Part shown: positions 45,001-55,430 of the stretch, in pieces
Layout of the letters: each line of letters starts with the position of its first letter
How positions within the stretch are numbered: position 1 is the first letter of the stretch
Origin: Macrotis lagotis
Lineage: Eukaryota; Chordata; Mammalia; Peramelemorphia; Peramelidae
Direction of reading: 5' to 3'
Assembly: GCF_037893015.1 (NCBI RefSeq)
Contig: NC_133660.1
Span: 279,517,567-279,581,566, forward strand
DNA length: 64,000 bases
Notes under the pieces: generated by a model
What the model was told of the DNA's origin: nothing
The model's input: the letters and a program-made list of their open reading frames with translations, nothing else
Databases searched by the model: none
Made by a program: the position numbers and the translations under genes

Positions 45001-46549
45001 GGTCCCCGCGAGGGCGACCTGGGAGCGAGGTGGGCGCCGGGGGTCGGGGCCGGGCCGGGGCCGGGGCCGGGGCCAGGGCCGGGGCCGGGGCCGGGGCCGG
45101 GGCCAGGGCCGGGCGGGCGCCTCACCAGCAGCTCCTCGGGCCGCACCGAGTGGTCCGTGTAGATGCAGAGCTTCTCGGCCGTCAGCGGGATGGTCTCCTT
45201 CATCTTGGACGCCACGAACATGCAGGTGGCCCCCAGCAGCTGCAGCCGGCTCTTCTTCAGGGGCTCCAGGGACAGGAAGCGGTCCAGATAGTTCATGGCC
45301 AGCGGGAAGACTTCCTCTTCGCATTTCTGCTCCTCGCACACCTGGGGGAGCGAAGGGGGGGATGGAGGCGGGACGCCCGGGCGCCCCGCGGCCCCCCGGA
45401 GCCCCCCGCCGGAGGGGGGGCCCGGCCAGCCCCGACAGCCTCCTCGAGGCCGGGTCGCCCCCCCAAAGCCGCCCCAAACAAAAGCGAGGCCCGAGAAACT
45501 GAAAGGAAAAGTGGGCCAGCGGGGGGGGGGGGGGCCCGAGGGGCGCGGGGGGGGGGCGGGGGCGCCCCCGGGGCTTCTTCCCCGGGACCCCCCGGGGGCC
45601 GGGCCGGGCCGGGCGGCCCGAGGGGAGGGGGCGGCCGCGGGGCCGGCGGCCGCGGCCCGAGACACAAAGGTGGCGGCGTCCCCACGCAGGCGGCGCGGCG
45701 GCCGCATTTCCCCAGACGTCATCTTTTCAAAAAATATTTAAAAATATTTAAAAAATCGTCCGGCGCGTACAAAAGGGCTGACAATGAGCCCCGGGCGGAG
45801 CGTGAGCGGACCCCGGTGCCGGGGGCCGGCCGGGGGCCGCGGGGGGCCCGCGGGGCGCCCCGAAACGGGCCGCCCCCCCTCCCGCGCCCGCCGCGCGCGC
45901 GGCCGCCCGCCGCCCTGCCGGCCGGGCCAGCGGCCGCGCCTTCGGAGCTGCCCCGAGGGGCGCCCGAGCCCCGGGGGGCGCCCGGCCCGGGGTCCGCCGC
46001 CGCCCTCGGGGCCCCGGGGGCCCGGCCCGCGCCCCCGCCCCGCTCCCGGGGGCCCCCCGGCGCGCTCCGGCGCTCGGGGGGCCCCCCGCGCGGCCGGCCG
46101 GCCGGGCCGCCGCCCCCCCCCCCCCGCCGCCCCGCCGCCCACCCGAGGGCGCAGCCCCCCGCGGCCCGGCGCCCCCCGCCCCGCCCGCGCCCCCCGCCCG
46201 CGCCGCGGCCGGCCCCGGGCTCCGCTCTCCGGGCGCAAGATGGCGCGGAGAGCCCGGCCGGGCAGCCCCTGCCTACGTGTCCTTGGAGGTGCGGGGCCCA
46301 GCAGCCCCCCGCCCCCCGGGCCGCGGCGCCCCCCGGCCCCGGGCCCCGGACCTCGAGCATCCAGGTGGCGACGATCTTGCGCATGTAGGGCAGGATGTCC
46401 TTCTGCACGCACTTGAAGTAGGACACGGAGGGCGAGCAGGTCTCCTCCGCCTTGAGCATGGTCTGCAGCGCGCGGTCGTTGAGGAGGTTGGCGTCCAGGT
46501 ACGCGCGGCGGATGGTCTCCACCTCGCAGCACAGCAGCTGGTGCTCCAT
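35887..46549 (-). CDS. CCND1: CCND1 (cyclin D1), complete five-exon gene
   Basis: Cyclin D1 activates CDK4/6 to phosphorylate RB in G1. Joining (minus strand) 46549-46352, 45341-45126, 44596-44437, 39582-39434 and 36042-35887 gives 292 codons plus TGA. The coding lengths of the first four exons (198, 216, 160 and 149) equal those of human CCND1, and all introns are GT-AG. The protein opens [17 protein letters not shown], with the RB-binding LxCxE motif (LLCCE, residues 5-9). The N-terminal cyclin box lies at about 28-152, with Lys112 in [10 protein letters not shown] conserved; the second fold follows to about residue 240. The C-terminus [10 protein letters not shown] keeps the phospho-threonine degron (here Thr283, Thr286 in human). 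The main difference from human is the stretch before the degron: it carries a Ser cluster and only EEEGD instead of a long Glu run. The gene converges on LTO1. Identification is certain. Confidence 0.98.
36256..36346 (+). mobile_element. Internally deleted marsupial SINE
   Basis: The head ggggcagctaggtggcgcag through actggccctgg joins directly to gggcaagtcacttaacccca and an A-rich tail. The middle of about 55 bases is missing, probably by recombination between short ctgg/tggg words. Confidence 0.85.
37347..37496 (-). mobile_element. Marsupial tRNA-derived SINE, full length, reverse
   Basis: Runs tttttgcaagacaatggag through gccacacagctaggtaatta, tcctcctgactccagggcc and ctatccactgcaccacctag. 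Confidence 0.9.
39434..39582 (-). CDS. CCND1: CCND1 exon 4
   Basis: Completes Asp192 and encodes through Pro241: [20 protein letters not shown], then [16 protein letters not shown], ending VIKCDP. Acceptor tggcag, donor CCG|gtaagt. Confidence 0.97.
41290..41900. promoter_or_regulatory. Candidate conserved non-coding block in CCND1 intron 3
   Basis: About 600 bases free of recognisable repeats and dense in homeodomain-like cores: cgcatattaatcag, ctgtaattggatg, gccaattgaag, ggccaatcagag and cataaatcacgc. Enhancer activity is inference only; conservation was not tested. Confidence 0.35.
42697..42729. repeat. (GGA)n microsatellite
   Basis: About ten GGA/GAG units in CCND1 intron 3. Confidence 0.9.
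44437..44596 (-). CDS. CCND1: CCND1 exon 3
   Basis: Residues 139-191 ([20 protein letters not shown] and on) and the first base of Asp192. Acceptor cttgcag|CAC, donor ACAG|gtaggt. His139 and His151 replace human Gln and Asn. Confidence 0.97.
45046..45117. repeat. (GGGGCC)n hexanucleotide tract beside the CCND1 exon 2 donor
   Basis: About eleven units of ggggcc on the plus strand, two with an A in the first position and one shortened, ending 8 bases from the intron 2 donor dinucleotide (45124-45125). The CCND1 pre-mRNA therefore carries the complement, (GGCCCC)n. It is the same unit as the human C9orf72 repeat, here at short length. Confidence 0.95.
45126..45341 (-). CDS. CCND1: CCND1 exon 2
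   Basis: Residues 67-138, starting [20 protein letters not shown] and ending RPEELL. Acceptor cccccag|GTG, donor CTG|gtgagg. A GGGGCC-type repeat begins within 10 bases of the donor. Confidence 0.97.
46352..46549 (-). CDS. CCND1: CCND1 exon 1 (coding part)
   Basis: Residues 1-66, [10 protein letters not shown] to ATWMLE. Donor GAG|gtccgg. The ATG context is cggccATGGAG. The same 198-bp coding length as human. Confidence 0.97.
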
Positions 46550-46715
46550 GGCCGGGCGGCCGCGCGGCTGGACGGCGCTGGACGGCGCGGCCGGACGGCC
46601 GGCGCGGGGCCGGCGCGGGGCCGGCGGGGCTGGCGGGGCCGGCGGGGCCGGCTCGGGGCCGGGGCGCTGCGGGTGCCGCCGCCGCTGCTGCCGCCGCCTG
46701 CAGGCTCCCCCGCTC
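46550..46715 (-). other. CCND1: CCND1 5' UTR (approximate)
   Basis: Placed by analogy with human CCND1, where transcription starts about 50 bases downstream of the CRE. It is GC-rich with CGG-type triplets (46675-46700). The start site is approximate. Confidence 0.5.
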
Positions 46716-46750
46716 GGCGGCCCGGCCGACTCCCCTCCCGCAGGTCCCGG

Positions 46751-46758
46751 TGACGTGA
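46751..46758 (-). promoter_or_regulatory. CCND1: CRE of the CCND1 promoter
   Basis: The minus strand reads TCACGTCA after ACAACAG. Human has TAACGTCA at the equivalent place, bound by CREB/ATF. The ACAACAG spacer word is also conserved. Confidence 0.75.
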
Positions 46759-46773
46759 CTGTTGTGGAGCCGA

Positions 46774-46781
46774 GATCAAAG
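46774..46781 (-). promoter_or_regulatory. CCND1: TCF/LEF site of the CCND1 promoter
   Basis: The minus strand reads CTTTGATC in the context CGGGCTTTGATCTCGG. It matches the well-known beta-catenin/LEF-1-responsive site of the human promoter, at the same spacing from the CRE. Confidence 0.8.
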
Positions 46782-49561
46782 CCCGGCAGAGAATGAGAGA
46801 GGGAGCGCGGACGCGGGGGAGGGCCGGGGGCGGGGGCAGGCGAGGCCAGGGGGGCCGAGGGGGCCGAGCCTGCGACCAGCCAGCCCCTCGCCGGGGCCGG
46901 CCCCGCTCCCCCGCCAGCCGGGCTCCAATACAAATGCTAATCGCCGCGGGGCCGGCTCTGCGCGGGGGCAGCTCGGTGGGGGCGGCCGGGCGGACCGCGC
47001 GAGCTCGCGGGGCCGGAGGGGGGCCGGGGGCCGGGCGAGACCCCCGGGAGGCTTCCGAGGGCGCCCCTCCCCACTTCCCGGGACGCGCCCCCCCAGGTGT
47101 CCCCAGCCGCCCCGGCCCGCGTCTCCTCCGGCCTGTCCTGGGCCCGGGGAGGGAGGGGGCGAGCAGTGTGTGGCCGCGTGGCCGTGCCCGGGGGGGGGGG
47201 GCCCACGCAGACCCCCTCCCGCCCCCCGCCCCCTCCGTCCGGGCGCACCCGCATCCCGTCCTCCTCCCCTGTGGGAAAGGACACAAAAAGGAGGCCGAGG
47301 GGAGGGAGGGGGCTGGGAGAGGGGTAAACCAAGGAAAGGCGGGCGAGTCCCGGGGGGCCCGTGCGTGGCGCCCGAGGTGGGGGCACCGTGTCGGGGGGAC
47401 ACTTGGAGCTCCCCAGCGGGGTCCGCCGGGGCCCCGCCAAGAGCCTTCGGCCCGTGCGGCCGCGGCAGGCGCCCGTAGACAGCAGGCGCTTCATAAGTGC
47501 ACGTGTGCGCCTCCGCCGCCCCCGGCCCGGGCCCCCTTTGCCCCCCGGATTCCCGCTGGAGGCAGGGAGTGGGGGGACGGAAGGGCAGCCTCGGCGCGGG
47601 GGGCAGGGGGCGGCCCGGGCCCGACGTCAGCGCCGCGGCTCCCGCACTCGGGGCCCCGGCGTGGGGGGGGGGGGGGGGCCGCGCTCCCGAAGGGCGCCCC
47701 GGGCCACCCGCGGTCTCGGAGGCCGATTCCCGCAGGGAGTCCCCCGCCCCCCCCGCGGGCCGGAGGAAGCTGGAATTAGCATCAGCCAATGGGAGGCGAG
47801 CCGTGTTACCAGGCGGGCCGGGCAGATCTCGGCAGGGCCGGGCCAGGGACCGGCGCCAAAGTGCGCGGCGCGCTCAGAAGCGTGCAGGCCCCGGAGCCCG
47901 GCCCGGCCGTCCGGGAGCCCGGCCCGGGGCCGCCCCGCGTGGGGAGGGCGCGGGGCCGCCCGAGGCGCGGCCCACGGCCCCTTCCACGCTCCCGCCTCGC
48001 GGGGCGCCCCCACCACACCGCGGGGCGCCCCCTGGGGAGGCCCGACAGGCGCCGTTAGGCCCCCCCCCCGGCCAATCCACCTGGCGGCCCGCGTGGGCGG
48101 GCCCTCCCCACGCGGGCGCGTCCCGGGTGGCCGGGGCAGAGGGCGCGCCCCGGGGCCAGGCCTCGGGGGGCGCCGGCCCCGCACGTCGGGGGTCCCCCGG
48201 GGGCGGGGCCGCTCGGGCAGGCCGCGGCGCGCGTGGGCCCGCCGTGGGAGCGGCCACGCAGGCTCGCGGCGCATTCCGCGCATTCCAGCCGGTGCCTCCG
48301 CGCCCGGCCCACGTGGGCCCCGCCGCCGCCTACCGTAATGCCTGCAGGAGCCGCGCAGCGCCGTCGGGGCGCCCCCCGAGGCGTCGCCCCCTCCCGCTGC
48401 TGGCCTCATTTAGGGGTGCCGAGGACCCTCCCCGACTGTCCCCCGGGAGCCCCTGGCCGCGCTGCGCCCCCCGAGGCCGGGATGCGCGTGTCGGCCGGGG
48501 CCCGCCCTCGCACCCTTTCATCGCGGGGACCCCGAGCCGTGGGGACCCGCACCCCCTCCTCCGGGGGTTGCGCACTTCGCAGGAAGTGCTCCCCCAGACT
48601 AACACAAGTAAAAGGAGGGCTCTGGGGGGGCTCTCGGGCTGAGGGCTGCCCCCCCAGAACTCGGCCGTGGGGGGGGGGGGGACGTGGCAGGGCCAGGATT
48701 CCCTAGGGACCCGGACTGTGCACAACCTCCCTCTGAAGACCCCAACCCACAAAGGAACCGCCCGAACGAACGTGGGGTGCTGTGTCCATATAAAAAAGAA
48801 GGGGCTCCTCCCCACCCGCTCCACCGCTTCCAGGTAGACCCTCTTCTGGAAGTTTCTGGACTGGGGGAGGGGAGACGAGGGATGTTGACTCTCTGCCATG
48901 TTTCCAACAACCTGGTAAGAGAACTTCTCTTTGTGTTCGCCTGTGGAGAACGCGGGGCCTGGGGTCTAATTAAAAGTGGAAGACATCCAGGTAATGCCCC
49001 GTTTCGTTTACCGCCCGTGCTGCCTTCTCCCCCGTAAGCGCTCATGCACCCCACAAGTTTCGGTTCTCGCTCCGGACTATTTCATAGCAGCCTTTTAGAA
49101 TTCACTTTTCCTTCATGGCCTTGGGAAAGAGGGGATGGCCGGTCCCGAAGCCGAAACTGCTGCTCTGCCCGGCCTGTACCAGGCGGCCGCTGGGGGCCAG
49201 GCAGTGGGCAGTGTGGCACCGGGCCACTGCCAGGCCGGACTGGGCAGTCCCCGAGGGGCTGCCTCCCGAGCTGCAGCCTGAGGCTGGGGCCCCAGTCTTC
49301 CCTCACCCAGTGGAAGGTGCCCACTTCAGCCCATTCTGGCAGAAGGGAGGCTCCTGGAGGGGAGGCAGCCCCCTGGCTTCTTGCTTGGCCCACCCTGGCG
49401 GGCCGGACTCTGGGTGCGGATCGCCTTTGTCTGCTGGGAGCCCCTGGTGGGAGGGCGGCATGGAGAGGAGAGGCAGAGGAAGGCCTTTGGAACCGGTGGA
49501 GAATCGAGGCAGTTCAGTTCGGCAGCCAGGGGCAAAACACCGGCCGAAATAATCAAGGTTA

Positions 49562-49713
49562 GGGCGGCTGGGGGGAACAGTAAATAGAGCCCCGGCCCTG
49601 GAGTCAGGAGGACCTGAGTTCAAGTTCGGCCTCAGACACTTCCTAATGACCTGGCTGTGTGGCCTCGGGCAGGTCACTGCCTTGTAAAAAAAATAAAAAA
49701 TCAAATCAAATCA
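49562..49713 (+). mobile_element. Marsupial tRNA-derived SINE, full length
   Basis: Head gggcggctggggggaacag, then gccccggccctggagtcag, gacctgagttcaagttcgg, tgtgtggcctcgggcaggtc and an A-rich tail with (AAATC) repeats. Confidence 0.88.
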
Positions 49714-50299
49714 AGGTTAAAATAAAAACCTGTCCCTTCCCTCAAGGATCCATGGAGAGAAATCTGGATATTAAAAGTGTAAATCAATCAGCAGTTCTTA
49801 TTGCATGCTTACGGGGAAATAAAAAGTGGAAGTGTGTTTGTCCTCAAGGGGCTTACATTCTTTGGGATGTGGAAGGACAAAAGACTGGTTAATCAGGCAA
49901 CTCGGGGGACAATTTTAGGGGATGCAAGGCGGGGCATCGCACTCTTGGGGAGGGCCAAGAGAAGAATGAAGTAGCAAGAGGTCGTTTTGCAGACCAGTCT
50001 CCCTGGAACGGGCATTGCAGCCAGGGGAAATTCCTGAGATGAGCCCGGCAAAGTCAGTGGGAGAAAGAGTGTGTTGTCCTGGGAAGCCCATGACTTCTAC
50101 TAGGACCAACTAGAAGCCATCAGTGATTTGGGAAGGGGAGAGGGAATGACTGGCTGCTTCATGTTTTAGAAATATTCCTAGGACAGCTGTAGAGAAGATG
50201 GCTTCATAGTAATAATAGTTGGCAATAGCTCACCTTTCTATAACTTTCAGGTCATCCTTCCAATGGCTAGGAGGGATGTGATGTTCATGTATTGCATTC

Positions 50300-50420
50300 A
50301 TTGCTCCGTGTGACCCTGGGCAAGTCACTTAACCAGTTTCCTCAACTGTAAAATGGAATCGTGAGGATCAAATGAGATCATCTTTGGAAAGCATTTAGGA
50401 CATAGGTACCTAGGATGAGA
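50300..50420 (+). mobile_element. MIR/CORE-SINE relic
   Basis: gtgtgaccctgggcaagtca, cctcaactgtaaaatggaat and gtgaggatcaaatgagatca occur in order. Confidence 0.75.
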
Positions 50421-51544
50421 TAAATGCTGACTTCGTAGAGCGTTATGCATATATATCATCCGTTCTCATGATAATCATATAGGAAAGGGAAGTTAGAAAG
50501 GCCAGCAAGGGGGCTAATGTCCCGTTGGCTGTAAGAGTCAAGCTCCTACTCTCAAGAAGCTTCAATCTGCCAGAGAACTAAGACCTAAAACCTGTGAATT
50601 ACAGAAAATCTCATGAGTTCAATGCAGCAGGGCTCCCGTGGCCCAACATAGTGACCCAATGTGATATTGAAGGTCCAGGTTCCTTGGAGGAGGAAGTTCC
50701 GAGGAGCCTGACCTTGAGGGACTGTTGGGATGTGGATTTGCGGAGAGGAGGCACGACGAGTCCAGTCTGGCTGCAGAGTATGATTTGTGTAGGGAAATGG
50801 CAGTGGATCGGACTCTAAGGGTAGACTGGAGCAAGGACTGTGCTCCGAAAGAGAAGTCTGAGCTTTATCCTTGAGGAGCGGGTAACAGCTAAAGGGGTTT
50901 GAGCAAAGGAATGAGGTGGATGAAGTGAGAGGTTTAAGGCTGAGTTTATCAGTAATATTGCCCTTATTTTACAGATGGGGAAACTGAGGCTCAGGGAGGA
51001 GAAGGGGTTGCTAGGAGTAGGAAGAGTTGGAGCCAGCCCTTGAAGTCAGAGGCCTTGGGGCTCCTGACTTCATCCAGCTCCAAGTCTCCCCTACACAGTC
51101 TCTGAGTGAGCTGCAGATCCACCCACCTACCACCACCTTCTCATAAACCCCTCTAGGGAGGGGAGAAGTTGTTTTGGAAAGAAGAGATAAAAGATAGGGA
51201 AAAGACAAGTCAAAGCAACACCCCTACTTCAGTGAGGAGGAAGGAGAGCAGAGGGAGGGCTCCCCTGGCTCCTCCCCTCAGTGCCCACCCAGCAGGCCAA
51301 ACCACCTCCAGGTCCCCACCTTTCAAGCACTGATTCCCCAGCAGAGGCCTGGACTCCGCCCCTGAGGTAGCCTTACCTTTCCCCATCTGAGATTCCTGTA
51401 TTCTTTCTGGTCCCTTTTGGAAATCTAAAATGTACTTCCAAGTCCATTCCCCCCAGTCCAAATGCCTGTGGTCCTCCATTCTGAGCTATGTGACTCAGTT
51501 TCCTCATTTGTCAGATATCTGTGGAGCTCACCTTTGACTTCCTG

Positions 51545-52075
51545 ACAGGATAAATGAAGGGAGCACCGGAGTTGATCAGGAAAGCCAGAGTCCAAATCCA
51601 GCCTCGGGCCGTGGCTGACTGTGTGACCCTAGGTGAGTCACTTAACCTCTGTTTACCCCAGTTTCCTCAGTTGTAAAATGGGGCACCCACCTCCCATCAC
51701 GGTTGTGAGGTAATATTATAATAATGTCCTTCATTTTCAAAGAAGCCCATGATGACATCGGGATGGCTGCGATGACAAGCATGTGAGGGGGGCCGTGCTC
51801 AGTCCCCAGCCCTATTTTCTCCTCCAGACCATCTCGGTCCAGTGGGCAGATAGGAATCAAGAAGACCGGAGATGGCCCTGTGGAATGGGGAGCAATCAGA
51901 GTGAAGTGACTTGCCCAAGGTCACACAGCTAGTCAGGGGCAAGTGTATGAGGCCCGGTTCAAACTCGCCCTCCTGAATCCCAGGCCAGTGCTCTATCTGC
52001 TTCGCCACCTAGCTGCCAAGCATTTAACCCAGCACGTAGGAAGCTCTGCATAAATATTAGCCATTATTATTTTTA
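51545..52075 (+). mobile_element. MIR/CORE-SINE split by a later SINE insertion
   Basis: The 5' part (gactgtgtgaccctaggtga, cctcagttgtaaaatggggc, cacggttgtgagg) ends at about 51715. The 3' part (catttaacccagcacgtagg, ctctgcataaatattagcc) resumes at about 52018. The composite SINE 51722-52018 lies between them, so it inserted later. Confidence 0.7.
51722..52018 (-). mobile_element. Composite marsupial SINE (MAR1-like), reverse
   Basis: Same order as at 23200: gtccttcattttcaaagaagcc, ttttctcctccagaccatc, gagatggccctgtggaatg, then gtgacttgcccaaggtcac and gcttcgccacctagctgcc. Confidence 0.8.
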
Positions 52076-53069
52076 GCTCATCTCAAATCACCTCCTAGAT
52101 GTGAGACACAGACCAAGTCAGGAGATCACAGATTAGAGCTCAAGCTCAAGATTGAATGTGGGAAACTGAGGCACAGAGGCATTGAGTGGCTTGCCCATAA
52201 TCACACAGGGAGTAAATGGCTGAGCTGGGATTTGAACTTATCAGTCAATCAGCCTTTAGTAAGTGCTTACTGTATACCAGATAGCTGCTGGGCATGGCTG
52301 GGACCGTACCCAGCCTTCTTGCCAGTGATCTCAGGTTTCTTCCTCTGTAAAATGAGATAACATCATGTCTACCCCACTGAGTTTTTGTGAGGGCCCAATG
52401 AGGTAGTCCATTTAAAGTGCTCCTCTATAAATATTAGCTTTTATTGCTGAAATGAGTAGGACTAACACGGTCTTCCTACCTTTTTTTCCCTTCTCCCTCT
52501 GCCTTAAGCCATTGAGGGCCCCCCAGAGGCCCCCCAAGCATTCCTCTGTCTACTAGGGGCCCAGGGCTCAAAAAGGATGCTGACCTCTGGGGGAGTGGGA
52601 TATTTTCTTCTCTCAAAAGCTACCTTTGTTTTCGAGATCAAAGCTTCTCAGAAGGGTCTGTGTATTCCATTCAGTCCTTAAAAATGTAACACTGAACAGA
52701 GAAATCCTCTAGTGTGGGATGCTGGTGGACATCTTTAGAGGGGATCCAATTCTAAAGCAAATTGTAGAAAGCCACGATGAAGGGGGCTATTCTCCCAGAA
52801 AGGTTTCTCTCAGGGAAATCATCATCCTCTGAGACAGGAGCGAGACAGGCAAGGTTGTGGCCTGGGAAAGAGAATTCCAGAGCTGGTAGCTGGGGGGCTC
52901 AAGAGTGAGGGGGATCTGGTGGCTTTTTTAACTGTATCCACCAACCTGTCGGGTAGACACATGGCCCTAGAAACGTCTGTGCCCACAAGATGAGTACTGC
53001 CTAGGGACATTCTTCTCCCTTACTACTGGGGTAAACTTCAGGGAGGCGGCGGCTCCCTCTGTAAAATGG

Positions 53070-53190
53070 GGCAGCTAGGTGGCAAAATGGTCAGGAGGAC
53101 TTGGGTTCAAATTCAGCCTCAAACGTATGGTAGCTGTGTGACCTTGAACAAATCACTTAACCCCAATTCCCTCACAAACAAAAATCCTTG
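53070..53190 (+). mobile_element. Marsupial tRNA-derived SINE, slightly shortened
   Basis: tggggcagctaggtggcaaa, gacttgggttcaaattcagc, gctgtgtgaccttgaacaaa, aaccccaattccctcac. Confidence 0.75.
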
Positions 53191-54059
53191 CTCTCCCTAC
53201 TTCATGGGGGAAATGCTTTGTAAGGTCGTTTCAATAACAAACATCACCAACATTTGTAAAGCTGGCAAAGCAGTTCGAGACCTCTCTTTTGAGCCTCTCG
53301 TGATTTGAGGACTTGTAGGGATGCTTATCTCTTTTTTACGGATGCTCTGAGAGCCTGGAAGGCCTTGGTCATGTAGCCAGGAAGGATCTAACTACTTCCA
53401 GGGAAGAAGGGGTTGTGCACCTAGGAAGCTGACCGAGGCAACCATGTCAAGTGCGAGAGGTCATCCCCTGACCATCCCCACTCTCTGGCTAACAAGCCGC
53501 TGTGTCAGGGAAGTCACCTTGACCTCCTAGGGACCCTCAGGGTCCACCGACTGAGCTGGAGGCCATCAAGTTGTATAGATGAGGTCACGGTTGTGGGCTG
53601 CATAGAATCTTGGGACAGATTAGTCCCCCCCTCCTCTGGAAGACTTCCTTCACCCTTAACCTTGGTCAGCCAATTTACAAAGGAGACAGGGATCAGAACA
53701 GCCCTGGCTGGCCCGTCTCCTACCCCTCATCCTCACGGCAGAGATAGTAGGCCCCTGGGGCTGGCCTCATGCAGTGACCTCTACCTGCTAAGGACAGCAT
53801 GATGATGAACTCAAAGCTGAGTGTCTGTGATAGATGCTGATAGATAACCAGACCGAATAGGTCGGGAGCAGGAGCCCTAAACTTAGAATCATAAGGGAAC
53901 CAAATTAGGATTTTACTTTCAGCTCTATGACCTTGGACACATCATTTAACCTCTATCTGCCTCAGTTTCCTCATCTGTAAGATGGAAATTATAAGGGTAT
54001 TTCCTCTCAGAGTGGCTGTGAGGCTCAAATGGGATCTTGAGACCTTTCCTCATTTCCCC

Positions 54060-54230
54060 AGTTCCCCTTTCCTTCCATGCCCCCCCATCGGTTTTGTGTA
54101 TGATAATGAGATTGTTTTACCCAACAGAATATAAGCTCTTTGAGGGCAGATGCTGTTTCATAATCTTTGACTGTCTCCTTGCACAATGCCTAGCAACAAT
54201 TGCTTGTTAATGGACTGATCGAACCTGTGA
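54060..54230 (+). mobile_element. L2 LINE 3'-end relic
   Basis: cagaatataagctctttgag followed by ggcagatgctgtttcataat and acaatgcctagcaacaattg matches the L2 tail. Confidence 0.65.
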
Positions 54231-54309
54231 AGTTTTAAAGTCTTGTGTGAATGTCAGTGATTATTGGTTCATAGATTCCCTCATAGATTTCTGTGGAAGA
54301 GCAAAGAAA

Positions 54310-54620
54310 ACATCAATCCATCAACCAATCAGCATGTCTTGAGCACCTGCTAGCCAGTCCCAGATACCATCCTAAATTCTGGGGATATAAAAGGAGAGAA
54401 AGACGGGTCCTGCCCTCAAGGAGCTTACAATCTATGAGGAAGGAGACCAAGTGGGAACGAAGTTAGACAAAGCCGGTTATATACAAGAGCTATCCACAAT
54501 AGAATTCAAGCTATCTGCAAGAGAAATAGGAAATAATTAATAGAGGAAGACACTCAAGCTAAGAGGAGTTGAATATAGCTTCCTGGAGAAGGTAGGATTT
54601 TGGGGGGTCTTAAAAGAAGC
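54310..54620. mobile_element. Old interspersed repeat, same family as 31270
   Basis: caaccaatcagcatgtcttg, agcacctgctagccagtcc, ctgccctcaaggagcttac, then cttcctggagaaggtagg and attttggggggtctt. Collinear with 31270-31560 over the whole length. Confidence 0.55.
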
Positions 54621-54806
54621 AGAGATGCGGACCAAGAAGTTCCAGGCATGGGGATCAGCTCAAAGCAGTGTCCAGAGCCAAGAGACACAGTATCAGATAA
54701 AGTCAGCTATTGTGGTGGCACTTATTTCATTGCTATCCTTCCCATTTTACAAATGAAGGAACACCACTTAGCCCCATTTGCCTTGCAAAAAAACCCATAA
54801 ATAAAT

Positions 54807-54836
54807 GAAGGAAGGAAGGAAGGAAGGAAGGAAGGA
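54807..54836. repeat. (GAAG)n microsatellite after a SINE tail fragment
   Basis: Seven gaag units. Just before it, cttagccccatttgccttgc plus an A-run is the 3' end of a marsupial SINE. Confidence 0.85.
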
Positions 54837-54939
54837 ACCAAGACCCAGATAGGGTGACTTGAAAAATCTGGGGATAGTGCAGTCATTAGACCTGTCCATG
54901 ATCACATAGTATGTGACCTTCAGAGATGAGACTCCCTGA

Positions 54940-55430
54940 AGCCCAGAATCTCTGAGTTGGAAGGGTCCCCCAGAGGCATCCAGGCCTGCCCAAGAATCCG
55001 GTCTGTCATGTCCCAGAAAAAGGGTCCCCCAACCTCTGCTAAAAGATCTCCAGAAACAGGTAACTCACTCCCTGTTCCACTGTGGGATGACTCTTATGGG
55101 TAGAAAGCCTTTCCTAAGCTAAGCTTTGGAATACATTTGCTTCTTTGAAATGTTTTCCTTGTCACTCCTAATTCTACAGTCTGGAATCATACAGAATCAG
55201 TCCAATCCTGGTTTGAAGAGAGTGTCTCTTGTAGTGTCTAGGTTCAAGATCCATTGTTGCTGCAAAGGATTCTCAAATAATGTGATCTTGAAACCTTTTC
55301 AGATCCTGGTAACTACCCCCCCCCATGCTCTCCAGTTTGTTCATGTCACAGCTATCGTGACGGTTTGGAATCTAGAAGGCTAGACCATCATTCTGTAGGT
55401 CTGTACCTGTCTCAGGTCCCGGTAATTTTG
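54940..55430 (-). mobile_element. CR1/L3-like LINE relic, reverse
   Basis: gaatctctgagttggaaggg, ctcactccctgttccactg, cagtccaatcctggtttgaa and ccatgctctccagtttgttc follow the antisense order of amniote CR1/L3 3' regions. Confidence 0.5.

Larger units (their letters stand above)
44700..48560 (-). promoter_or_regulatory. CCND1: CCND1 CpG island
   Basis: About 3.9 kb of extreme GC and CpG density spans exon 2, intron 1, exon 1 and about 2 kb of upstream DNA. Repeated G or C homopolymers occur (for example near 45521 and 47669). Very long open frames on both strands here are caused by the lack of stop codons in GC-rich DNA and show no known domain. Confidence 0.8.

Noticed and set aside
45030-46388. 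Plus-strand open frame of 452 codons across CCND1 intron 1 and exon 2
   Set aside because: An antisense shadow in a CpG island where stop codons are rare; it is Pro/Gly/Arg-rich with no recognisable domain.
45719-46933. Minus-strand open frame of 404 codons around CCND1 exon 1
   Set aside because: Only the 66 codons from 46549 to 46352 are real exon; the rest is GC-rich 5' flank and intron 1 read through.
47497-48642. Plus-strand open frames of 325-381 codons upstream of CCND1
   Set aside because: GC-rich, low-complexity composition; competing frames of similar length exist on both strands. No splice or domain evidence.
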